DNA from: Cycas panzhihuaensis
Lineage: Eukaryota > Cycadophyta
Direction of reading: 5' to 3'
DNA length: 64,000 bases
NCBI GenBank assembly: GCA_023213395.1
Contig: CM041465.1
Location: 100,013,741-100,077,740 of the forward strand
Shown piece by piece: positions 48,601 through 59,349 of this stretch. Below the pieces are notes generated by a model, which was not told the DNA's origin, did no database searches, and was given only the letters and a program-made list of their open reading frames with translations. The translations under genes and the position numbers were made by a program. Each line of letters starts with the position of its first letter. Position 1 is the stretch's first letter.

Positions 48601-51400
48601 CTCATATCCTTTTCCATTTATACCAATCTCTCCTCCTCTAATGTATTAAGTTAAACTATTATTCAGTGAGGAATTACTTTAGTAGAAGTTGTTAATGTTG
48701 GTTGTCTAGGCTTACTTTTCATAGTATCTATAGGTTGCTCCTTTTTCTAAATCTATTTCCTCTTATTAGTGGTTTGTAGTATACCTTTGAGTAGGTCACC
48801 CTCACCTTGTTGTTCCTCCTATTCTTCTCCTTTTTCTTCCTCTTCTCATCTAAATTTAGCCATTATTTTAGTTATTTTAAGTATATTACCATCTTCCTAA
48901 CCCATATGAAGAATATTAGCTTTTACCTTTATATGAACTAATCATCTTATTGATTCCTATGTCTCTCTAGAATATTGAGTTCCTATTAAGCTAATTTCCC
49001 TTTTATGTATCTCACATACTAATCCATTATCTTATCTAGGTCATAGTACCTAGGTGTATCTTCTTCAAATTATAATCACTAAAACTTAGTGGCTTTCCTA
49101 CCTTTCCTATTTTGTTATATTATAAGACTTCCTAGTGTCCCATATAAATCAAGTAGGGCTAATAAGGTGTCATTTTAAGCTTAAGGTATAGCCTATCTCT
49201 AATTAATGATAATTACCTATAAAACTCCATAAAAAATAATCTAATGGGAGGATACCTAGGAAAATATTAAGTTAACCCATCATTTCTATGCAATCAAACT
49301 TAGGTATAATCTTTGAATAAATAAAAGTCTTTATTTATCCTATCTCCCCTTTTCAACCATTTTTTTGCATCTTTATCTATCCTAGGTACTGGGGGAACAT
49401 ATAGGAAAATGGGTATATGAAGTTATTAACTAAAAAAAAAAGGAACAGATGGGATTTCTAGTCCCATGCCTTAGTGTACTGGTATTGAACTAGTAACTTG
49501 CCTACTTAAGGGTCTATTTAAAACTAAGGAATCTCAATATGCCTAATATTGTATACATTATATATGAACTCATTAAAAAATTGTCACTAAAAGGGAAACC
49601 TTTTAACTACTACACCAAACTATCACTAATATTTTTTTCCTAATCAAGAAAAAACTCTTCCTTGAGGCATTGTGTAATAATATATCCATAAAGAAGCTTG
49701 AGATGAGTGTCATCTAGTTAGCCAAAATTTTAAGATATAATAGTTATCTATAGATTGATATAATCTTTGAACAACTCTACCTTAAATCCTTCCCTCCTTT
49801 GGCTCCTTTTAAGAGGCTCTAATTTCCATCTTGTCATTTCTTTGGCTAGCTCATTATCTTTAGTGATCACTTCCTTGAATTATTATTAGATGAAGGATAC
49901 CTAATGCTTTAGTGATATGAACATCTTCTCAAATTATAAGGGTGCAAATTAACTATTAATTTTTTGTTCATGTTGAGAATGAGATTGCCATTCCCCTTTA
50001 AGCATTGGGTGATCATAACTACTAATTTCAGGTAACATCTTAGGCACTAATTTAGTTTGAGCCATCCTAGTCTTCTATAATATACCCTTAGCCTATCTAT
50101 TTATGTCACATAATCTTCTATTTGAGACCTTCATGCTCACTTTGGTGTTATCGATGATCAACATATTAAATCTCTTTTATTTGGAACCTGCTAAATTGAT
50201 CAAATTCCTTCTCTTTAGATCTCTCTTCTTTAAATTATTAACATCTCAATCTTAACACCACTTATTTTTTTTAATTACACCCTCTTGACTTTAGTCTATT
50301 TGACACTAAAATAATGAAGAGATGGGAAGGAATAGGTTCATACACCTATTCCATTCTATCTTAGTGATGTAATATACTTCAAGTTATCATCTTATTCATC
50401 ACTTATTAACCGATTTGATGGATGTCAATGATTAAATAGCCCCCATTACATTATTAAAATAATCTACTAAGATGAAATCCAAAGATCAACAACTATAATT
50501 AAACAGCACACTTGATTGAGGACCTAGATTAAATCTCATTTGTCCTTATATTTATATGCTAGAATTTCATTTTATGAGAATTTAATTTTACAAGTGTTAT
50601 ATCTCTTTTATTGTGTCTTTAAATAGTGAAATAAAAGTCTACACTCATATTACCTATAAAATTCTTATTTTGCACCTATCTCTTAAGTGAGATGCCTTTC
50701 GTATGGGAGACTTTATGTAGGACCCTCTTCCCTTTTTATCCTTTTTTTAACATTATTAATTATAAATCCTCCCTACAAACTTCTTTTCCTATGAGATCAC
50801 TTCACACATATTTTTTCTTCTACTTAGTTTCTTCTATTTCAAGTAGTTTATAATGGGAAAAATGGTTCTTTGCTAGTTGTTATCCCTACAAGACTTTATC
50901 CCACAAAACTTCTCTCTTTTTAGAAATACTTCTAAATATGATCCTTTCACAAGAGATTCCATTCATAGGGAAGTTATACTATGGGAACTTCATCCAAAGG
51001 CCTTCCTCTTCAGTCTTTCTCTCTTTTAAGTAAAGCATCCTATAGCATCCTACACTCACACACACCTAGTTTAAGAATTTAAATCAAATCCTTCAAAGAC
51101 TTAGTATTATAATTATTCTCATTTATCTTTCTCCCTCCTTCATACTAAAAACTTATCATTATATATCCCCTTATAGTTTTTCTTATATTGCTTAAACTAT
51201 TATTACTAATATAAAACTTAAAATCTTCATATTAATACCCTAAGGAGGCAACATTGACCTCCTTACTTCATATTATCCCCTATTGAATGGTTTGAAGTAA
51301 CTCCTTATTCTAACTTAGTCTAAAGCATATAAACCATAAATATCCTAACTATAAAAAAATAAAACCATATACAATATTTACAAGCTATGATAAATCTTTT
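45601..51400. other. Long AT-rich stretch with coding-like minus-strand pieces, unassigned
   Basis: I recognise no domain. On the minus strand several parts read as Lys/Glu/Arg-rich helical segments, best at 47311-47114 (EELEKSKKVVQDAKEED) and about 48250-48050. A + frame at 46858-47061 is open but featureless. Because the minus-strand Gypsy integrase at 51.4-52.5 kb points this way, parts may be its downstream region and 3' LTR. A profile search would be needed. Confidence 0.3.
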
Positions 51401-51417
51401 AATGATTATTTTAATTA

Positions 51418-52520
51418 AAAGAAAGGTTTAAGAAATCTTCCATTCATAAGAATGACCAACTTTTCTCCTTTATCATCCTTTAATATGAAGGAACCATTCC
51501 CAAAAATTTCAAAGATAGTATAGGTCCAATCTATAATGAATCAAACTTCTTGGGTATCCTTGGCTTTTCCCTTACTCAAACCTATATCAGCACTTTATCC
51601 CCTAGGTTTAAATACCTATCATCATCATATCTTTTATTAAAATATTTTTACACTTTAGTTGATATACCTATAACTAATCTTTTGAATGTTCTCATTTATC
51701 TTATAAGGCCAACAACTTCATAATCCTTCCATTTATACCATCCTTCTCTACTTACTTAAAATTTACAAGTATCAATGCACTTAGGACTAGATGTGAAGGA
51801 AGAATTACTTCTTTCCATATACCAAAAGAAATGGAGAATATCCTAAGGCTTCCTTAGTGGTGGTCTTATCTACCTAAAAATCCTAGTAAACATTAGTGTG
51901 CTAGCCTTGCTGGTTCTACCTAATTATTCTCTTCAAAATTTTGATGATATTTTTATTTGTTGGTCCTACAAATCCATTTTGTTATAGGTAGTAGTTAAAG
52001 AAAGTACTCAAATAGATACCATTTTTGTTATAGAAACTAATCATATCAGTATATGTAAAAGCCACTTCATTATCCAATATAAAAAAAGGAGATAACCCAA
52101 ACCATTGTATTATTATTTCTTATAAGAAATTAATCACCACCCTAGAAATAACTTACTTAATAACAATTATCTTAGCCCATCTTATAAGATAGTCAATTGT
52201 AGTAAGGATAAACATATGACCCTTACTTAAGGATGGGTTTATGGGACCCATGAACTCTAAGCCCCACTTCACAAATGGTTGATCAATACATATTGCTTTT
52301 GAATTCATTATATACAGCTTCCACTTACCCACAACCCTTTAATAGGCCTTATAATTTCTTATTTACTAATTTGTGGCCTTAGATATTATAGGCCAAAAGA
52401 AACTAGCCCTTGTGATCTTATAAGCTAATGTCTTTATTGAGAAGTGACCCCCACAGATTCCATAATGGAACTCTTCAATCACTTCTTACACTTCATTTAA
52501 AGTTAGGCATTTCAAAAGCA
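51418..52520 (-). pseudogene. Gypsy integrase remnant of another lineage (element 4)
   Basis: Read on the minus strand: EFHYGICGGHFSIKTLAYKI (about 52480) is the zinc region; WGLEFMGPINP (about 52260) carries the position of the first catalytic acid, here Glu; ILDNEVAF (about 52065) the second Asp; QNGFVGPTNK (about 51990) has Gly where Glu is expected. KTTTKEALGYSPFLLVYG (about 51840) and LVILMNGRFLKPF (about 51440) close it. Many stops, several at probable Gln codons. It is not a member of the element 1-3 family. Confidence 0.75.
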
Positions 52521-53410
52521 CTCCACCATAGTTTCTTTTACATAATTATCTTCAAATAAATACATAAGGAGTTAATCTCATCTTAAGTGACCTTTCACCT
52601 CTCTTATTTAAGTGATCACAACACTTATTACTTTATAAATAATACTTAACATCTCTAAGGAATGTCTAGAATTCAAGAGTTATCTCCTCATTTATCCTAT
52701 TAACTAAAGACATCTCAATTTATTCTTCTTATTTTTTAGCTTCAACTAATCATTATAATTCTAACTTTGTAATTAGTTTATATAAATCTTGGCCCTTCAT
52801 TACCTTAATAAGCTAAATTTTAAGATTAAATTCCTAAATCTTTTCTACCAATTTTACCCACCTCTCTAAAATATCCATCTCCATAAGTATAGTTTTGACT
52901 AGAGTTAATGGAGCATAGATCACTACAATAAAATGTTTGAAATCTTAACATATTTTATTAGAGCATTATCCTACTTCTCTAGTTTAGTGTATTTGAGTTG
53001 GTATTTTTTCAAACTCTTACCAGAAAAGTCTATGGGCCTCTCCTTCCCTTCTTCATCTTTTTAAAGCAACATTACTATATGAGACCCTTTCCGTGCATAT
53101 GTGTGTGTGTGTATGTGTGTGTGTGTATGTATGTATGTATGTATGTATATATGTACATATGTGTGTATATGTGTGTGTATGTGCATGTGTATATGTGTGT
53201 GTGTGTATGTGTGTGTATAATAAAATGTTGGCCAAAGTTAGGAGCTGCAAGCATTGGGGCCTAGGTTATGATATACTTGATTTCATAAAATGATTTATGA
53301 GTTGATTGATCCCACTTGAAAAGTATATCCTACCTTAATAACTTTTCAGCAGGTAATGTAACCTTGGGAAAATCTTGTATAAATCTTTTAAGATTGGTAA
53401 ATAATAATAT
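52521..53410 (-). pseudogene. Element 4 RNase H and end of reverse transcriptase
   Basis: On the minus strand: FIQDFPKVTLPAEKLL (about 53390) is the RT connection; FKWDQSTHKSFYEIKYIIT (about 53320) and APMLAAPNF lead into RNase H; then the sequence is interrupted by the TG microsatellite at 53098-53220; then KDEEGKERPIDFSGKSLKKY (about 53045) and LKYTKLEK (about 52995) continue RNase H; and VMKGQDLYKLITKLE (about 52790) ends it. The match stops near 53410, so the catalytic half of RT is missing. Confidence 0.72.
53098..53220. repeat. (TG)n / (TATG)n microsatellite
   Basis: TG runs alternate with TATG units over about 120 bases. It lies inside the minus-strand RNase H remnant. Confidence 0.97.
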
Positions 53411-54276
53411 TATACTACTTATAGCTTGGTAAGTTAACCATAGCAGTCAACCATTAATTAAACTTAATAACTAGTTTAGCATTTGAACATTTAGTGGAAG
53501 ATATTAAAAGGTATTTAGTGGGAGATATTAAAATGTGGGAAAATATTTAAATAGGTTCATATTTCTTATATAAATTCTCCCTTTATATGTTTGAAAATCA
53601 ATTAAATCCTCCAATGAGAGATGTTTATCAGTAACTTCTTAGTGCTGATAATATCTCCTTCATTGTACCTATATTGATTATTACTTAAAGTCATATGTGA
53701 AGGTAATAATAGATGCTCCATCTATTACAAGTGGCATTAAATTTATATATGGGATAATTCCACTTCATACCAAGCCCTTTCATTTAGGTATTCTATCTTT
53801 GTAATCCATTTTAACCACTATATAATACACTTCTTATGATTTATTACACCATCATTTTCATAGAATTTTATACTAGTTAGTGGCCCAATAACCACATCAA
53901 CTAGCATCCCTTATATATAATCATATGTTCAGGTAATAAAGTATTTCTCCAAATGGCTTCTATAATTTTATAAAACCCCTTTTAATGCATTTAAATTGTA
54001 ATATGCCAAAATTCTCCATTATTCATTAAATAATAATGGTAATTACAAATGTTATATAGTAATAATCTCATACATTACACATTAGCCTTTAAGCCATTTT
54101 ATTCTCAACTTTATAAGTCATTACTCTCTAGTTATTATCACCATTCATCTCATTATTTTCTCTAACCCTTCAAATTAGAGTATCTTTTAATCTTAGTACA
54201 AGGAACCTCTCGTAGCTTTAGAAATTTGAACTAGTGTTATAAGGCTACATTCATTGATTACTTAAGGTGATCAAGA
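53411..54276. other. AT-rich stretch, possibly an LTR of the following gag remnant
   Basis: No gene. At 53488-53545 a 30-base unit containing TTTAGTGG(A/G)AGATATTAAAA occurs twice in tandem. Just before the gag start, TGTTATAAGGC (about 54236) could be a decayed initiator-Met PBS (TGGTATCAGAG). Without a second LTR this cannot be confirmed. Confidence 0.3.
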
Positions 54277-55240
54277 ATGGCCAATAGAGATGATGTTATT
54301 AAGGATATTTCTACCTACCTTGATACCATTAAGCAATGGATGAAGTAGATGGAACCAAATCAAGAATTATCTAACTCTTAGAATAGTAATAGTAATACTA
54401 ATAATTAGGGAATGATTTAATACAAAAAGTAGTTAGTTATTCCTAACTTCAACATCAAGGGATCAATAAAATTTAATGAATGGATTATTAAACTTAAAAC
54501 AACATTTAATGATCTTAAGATTAATTATCTAAACAAAAATATTCATGTTTATATCAACCATATGGAAGGGCATTTGTATATATGGGTACAAAAATGGTTT
54601 TTCAAATATGGACTTATCCTATAAGATGATTTCATTGGTGTTGTTTGCAACCATATTGAAGGACCTAACTCCACTCATTATAAGGTCTAGTTATCTCATT
54701 ACATCCAATGAGACTCTTTAATTGAGGAATTTATAGAGAGTTTTAATAAACTCTATCTTAAGACCACTATGACTAAAATGAAAGCTTCTTAATTCTACCA
54801 GGTTAATCTTTAGCCTAATATTTATATTAGCATAAAGATGTTTCAACTAAAATAATTAGATAAAGTCATCCTCTTAGCTAGATATGCTTAAATTAAATAA
54901 CTAATATAAATTCCTTATTATATTCCTCCTACCCATCATCTTGTCTTTAATAATTAGATCTTAATAGTGGCTCATTTGGTAGATGTTGATAAGTCAACCA
55001 TAAATAAAACTATATGTGATATAGGGATAAGTAGGTTTTTGGACATATTAAGGCCTTCCTAAAAAGAAATCAACATTATGTAGTTAAAACCAATATAGAT
55101 GCAAATGAACTTGATATTCTGGAGGAGTAAATTTCCCTCAAGGAATAGCTACCACTTAAAAATTGGCAAACATCTATCTCTATTACAACTATTTCAAGGA
55201 TACAAAATCCCAATACTATTAAGTTATAAGGATTCCTCTA
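54277..55240 (+). pseudogene. gag: Gypsy gag remnant (chromovirus-like)
   Basis: From ATG at 54277 (MANRDDVIKD) one frame can be followed to about 54950 with about a dozen stops. The gag domain is clear: FNEWIIKLKTTFND (about 54475), WVQKWFFKYGLIL (about 54590), DDFIGVVCNHIEGPN (about 54628), LIEEFIESFNKLY (about 54718) and LDKVILLARYA (about 54858). This pattern of W...F/Y then W-x-x-F then LAR is that of chromovirus Gag, not of the Tat elements. The tail after 54950 is unclear. Confidence 0.72.
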
Positions 55241-56463
55241 CAAATAAAAGATCATCATCCTAATTCGCCTACGTAGTATATAAAACTTCATAGACACCAT
55301 GCTGATAGTTCAATTAGGCATATCTATTTATTAGCACATAATGCTATCTTATGATGTAAACTTTATAAAATTATTTTTATATATTATATTAATTAAAAAA
55401 GTAATTGACTGTGGTGGTTATCTAATCCAACTTGTTTAAGTGTCCTATTTTCTCTACTAAAAGGTTGGGAGATAATGGAAGATAGATTTTATATATTTTT
55501 TAGTATACATTTTGATAATATGATCATTTATTTCTAAGGCAGTTTTTCTTCCTCTAAAGGGGTTTTCCACCTATCTAAATACTTGTGTACCAACTATTCA
55601 ATATTTATCTAATGTGTGTCTATGTAATTAAATTTATTATCATGTAATTTATTCTTTCTACTTAAATTCTCTAATGTGGTATTAGAGTAATAGTAATAGA
55701 CATAATTAAGTAACTAGATAGTCATTTAAGCCAAAATATAACCCTATGTTGCCATTATACTAGTAAAAATAGTCATTTTATAGATAACCTAGGTGAAAAA
55801 CCATGCCTAACCTAAAAGTCTTTAGAATCTTGTAATAATCTTAATTTAAAACTATCACCAAAGACACAAAAATTACTTATGAAGAGAAATGAAAAGAAAT
55901 TTCTGCTCATAAGAGCCTATTTGTTGAAGACAACTAAGGAAAGGAAGAAATAGAAGATTGGGTTTCCATCAAGATAAAAGCAAAGTACTACCACTACAGG
56001 CATGAATATAGGGAATATGCAGAGTTATTGATCCCTCCTAATGATAGGTGACTTTCTTTATCGAATCACATTGATGCTATAGTAATGAGGAAGAAGCACA
56101 ACCACTGCAAAGTAAAAATAAACATAAATGTAGCATCATCAACCCCTCCCCCCTCCCCCCCCCCCCCCCCAACCCTTTCCTTGAAGCCCTAAACTTCCTC
56201 AGAATCATTGGATTACTATTTTCATCGATGGATCATTCTCATTCTCTATTCTTTCTATTTTTAATATATTGTTAGGTCTATAGGTAAATATATATTCCTC
56301 ATGTCTATAATTAATATATAATATAAATATTCAAATGTTTAACATTGATACCTTAATATATATAATAACTTTACTATATAATCTTTAATATTTAACATTT
56401 ACAATATAATTTTTAATATACAATGTTTAACATTTGAACACTTAATTTTTTAATACTTAATAT
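55241..56463. other. AT-rich stretch, no gene seen
   Basis: At 55675 the sequence TGGTATTAGAG is a near match to the initiator-Met PBS of Copia elements, so an eroded 5' LTR could end there, but I see no Gag behind it. A run of 15 C lies at 56156-56170. The right end is composed of short AATATTTAA-like pieces. Confidence 0.4.
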
Positions 56464-56686
56464 TGTTGGAAAATATAACCTGTAATAAGGTAATCACAAA
56501 CAGAAACAAACACCTCCACATGATCGAACGGTACCCTTAAGGTACCTCAAATTGTATTAACAAAACATCATTATAACAACATTCAATATGATACACTATG
56601 TTGTGTATTTATAATACATGTCAATATAGTGAGGGTGGTACCCATTTGCATGTGGGATAAAGCAAATATGCATTAGTATTCCAACA
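56464..56686 (-). repeat. Copia-type LTR, 223 bp
   Basis: It starts TGTTGGAA and ends TTCCAACA on both strands, a perfect 8-bp terminal inverted repeat of the kind seen in plant Copia LTRs. A polypurine tract lies next to its right end, which makes it the 3' LTR of a minus-strand element. Confidence 0.8.
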
Positions 56687-56697
56687 CTCCCCCTTAA
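56687..56697 (-). promoter_or_regulatory. Copia polypurine tract
   Basis: On the minus strand TTAAGGGGGAG directly precedes the LTR's TGTTGG, the arrangement expected for plus-strand priming. Confidence 0.75.
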
Positions 56698-56856
56698 TGC
56701 ACATTTGGATCATTTGTACTTATAGCGCCTTGTCCTTAGAAGTGTCTCGAAAATGATATCTTCAACTTGATCCTTGTCTTCAAACTTGTAGTGATGTCTT
56801 TGTTGTAGAATTATGTCTTCATCTTGATTTGCATCTTTAATTATGTACTAATGTCT

Positions 56857-57864
56857 TTATAGGATGATGTCCTCAACTTGATTTCTATCTTCAATCCTAT
56901 AGTGATGATGTTGATGTAGTAGCTCTAGCAAGTACAAAGCATGATTCTTCATTGTGCCTGGTCTAGTTTGGTTTTGATGTAGATCTTGTAAACAACCATC
57001 TTCAATCACAACTTGCATGTAATCATTATCCTGTATAAACTCTTGATCACCATGTATAATAGTGATTTCTTCAATCTTTAGAGTGAAATCTTGATCAACT
57101 AGCATACTCTTTGAAATTGAATCAATGCTCAAAGTAGGAACATCATTCAAACTTGAATCAATACTTAAAGTAGGAATATCATCAACATAAGGCTTATCCT
57201 TTATAGAACCATCAGATTCATATTTAATTTCTCTTGAAATCATGGTGTCATCTATATAAACCTTTATCAACTTATCACTTTCAATGTCTTCATTAGTAGT
57301 TGTAGTCTCATCAATGTATTCAACCATTATTTCTTTACATTCAGTAGAAATGTCATCAATACTCATACCTTCTTCATCTTGACATGTTGTTTTATCAGGG
57401 TTGATGATATTTTCTTCATTTGTTGTACCTGTAACATAACCATAACTAGCCTTAATTGCCTTTTCAATCATTCGTTGTGTCTATTCAGGAGTTTGTTCAA
57501 ATACTTCCTTTAGAAAATCCCAAGCTTCCTTAGCATTACTTACATGTAGAATCATAGGAATGACAAAATGGAATCTGGAAAGAAGATCAACTTCATTGAA
57601 TGCATCTCAAATCATAATGAATGCTTTTCTATCTTTCTTCTCAAGCATTTCCTTTTCTTATTTATCCTTAGGGATATCATATTCATCAGTAATAATCTTC
57701 CACAAACCTCTAGCTATGAATAAACATCTCATTTTAATTGTCCAAAAGAAGTAGTCTTCACCATTACACTTAGGTACTGGAAGAAACAAATCCCTTAAGT
57801 AATATTCATTTGTTTCAGGAGCATATATAACCACATCATTATCCTCCATGATTGTAAATGCCAT
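56857..57864 (-). pseudogene. Copia gag start fused in frame to an acidic repeat-bearing region
   Basis: The frame starts at ATG 57864. VPKCNGEDYFFWTIKMRCLF (about 57775) and GLWKIITDEYD match the N-terminal Copia gag block (NG-x-x-Y-x-x-W, then GLW), and NAKEAWDFLKEVFEQ (about 57520) matches the UBN2-type block. Three stops interrupt (57658, about 57607, about 57487). The same frame then stays open for 205 codons (57471-56857) of Asp/Glu/Ile/Thr-rich sequence with a repeated IPTLSIDS / VPTLSIDS motif (about 57180 and 57140). No zinc knuckle, protease or integrase is present. Downstream of the end at 56857 the protein-level motif YRIEDRNQVEDII recurs as YKFEDKDQVEDII (about 56780). Confidence 0.6.
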
Positions 57865-57878
57865 TTTCTAATACCATG

Positions 57879-58790
57879 TCCCTTTTCCAATCAACAAATT
57901 TACCCATCAATCTCAACAAACTTTCTCATGTCTCATGTCCCTCATATCACTAACTTCATCATCACATCATTGCCTTATACATCTCACATCTTGCCAAATA
58001 GTCACATACAAAGAATATTTGAAGCACTTTCTTCACCATAGAATCAAAACATCTCATAAGAATCATACATACCTCATGTCACCATTAAATCACCAAGACA
58101 CATCATACTTCACTTAATTGCCCAAAACATAATTCATGCCACAACACCACTCAACAAATTTTGTTTCCCTATAACTTAGGTATCTTCAATAAAAGAAACT
58201 CATCCTTCTTTGACCATTCAATCAATTAGAACACATCATCAAACATGCTTGATCTCATTCTTAACACGCATAATAATTGCCCAATCTTATCATGTAACCT
58301 CACATGCAACAAGCACCTCATTGCCTCAAATCACTATCTTTGTTACCCTCAAATTAGCTTTGTTATGCCCATCAAGTCCCTTCATGTAAATCATATTCCA
58401 CGGAGTACTTAATTATCATATTCCATCAAATTGATTCATGTAAACACATGTACTATCGCTTCATTACCATACTATGCCATCATCACAATAACTCTCTCAT
58501 ACAAATATATGTAAGAAAGCACTCAAATTATTATTAAGCAATCACCATCATGCATCCCAAATCACTAATATAGTATTAAATATATTCACATTAATATGAC
58601 TTAATGTCATCTCACATTGCAACAATGCTCTAAAGAATTTCAACCATCTATAGATAGAACTTTAGATGCCTATGTGGTGTATTTGATGAATTTTGATGGA
58701 TCCTTATGAACAATCCTCACCTCTCTCTTATGATATTATATGGTAGTTCACGAAGCATTAATGATTGTATACACTAACATAATTTCTTTG
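57879..58790. other. A/T/C-rich stretch, no gene seen
   Basis: The + strand is poor in G and contains many CATCA, CTCAT and CACAT words. No domain. It may be the leader or 5' LTR of the minus-strand Copia derivative, but it does not match the 3' LTR. Confidence 0.4.
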
Positions 58791-58799
58791 GCTATAACG

Positions 58800-59349
58800 C
58801 TGCAATTTCTGGAGGTGAGTACAGAGGCGAATTCTGCACAGGGTTGGCGGTTAGGGTTAGCCGGAATCGAGGGCGGAGGTGGGGGGGCATTCCCCCAGAC
58901 GGGCTTCCTCGATGGCGTGAGGATATTATAGGGTTTGCCAGTAGAGCAGCAAGATGGGTGGTCCTCAGCTGGGGTAACGAGGAGGATAGGCGCACGGATT
59001 GGAGAACAGAGGGAACAGCGTGGGGGTTTAAAGCTCACCTGGCTTGGGTAGATAGAGTTAAAGGGAAGTAGGTATATGGCTACTGCAGTGGTGCCATTGC
59101 ATTAAGACTGGAGAGAACGGTTTTCTCTCAGGGTTTTAGTGAGCTCCAAGCTCATGATAGTGGTTCTACCAAGGGTTTCACAGCTCCAAGAGCCTCAGCA
59201 AAAGGCAGATATATGCTCATTTAGGCTTGGCAATCCAGAAACGCTGAGAGACAAAGGGTATGGCAATGTGTAAACAAGCGCTTCGTGGTGAGTTTTAGTT
59301 GTTTCTGTAGTTGATTCAGCTTTTGCAAGTTTTTTTTCCTTCTGTCCAT
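58800..59349 (+). promoter_or_regulatory. LINE 5' UTR, probable internal promoter region
   Basis: GC-rich leader with G runs (58875-58890). L1-type elements are transcribed from an internal promoter in this region; no specific site can be pointed out. Short open frames here look accidental. Confidence 0.45.

Larger units (their letters stand above)
56464..57878 (-). mobile_element. Small Copia derivative on the minus strand
   Basis: Minus-strand order: PBS-like TGGTATTAGA (57876-57867), gag start (57864), acidic reading frame to 56857, PPT (56697-56687), 3' LTR (56686-56464). Protease, integrase and RT are absent, so the element depended on others. Upstream of the PBS an LTR end (CA, 57878-57877) is present, but I find no match to the 3' LTR in 57879-58740, so the 5' LTR is missing, replaced or of another type. 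Confidence 0.6.

Noticed and set aside
53053-53293. Cys/Val/Tyr and His/Thr repeat proteins
   Set aside because: Translations of the TG/TATG microsatellite.
58740-59071. Short overlapping frames in the LINE leader
   Set aside because: GC-rich 5' UTR; none has a domain, and ORF1 begins later with clear homology.
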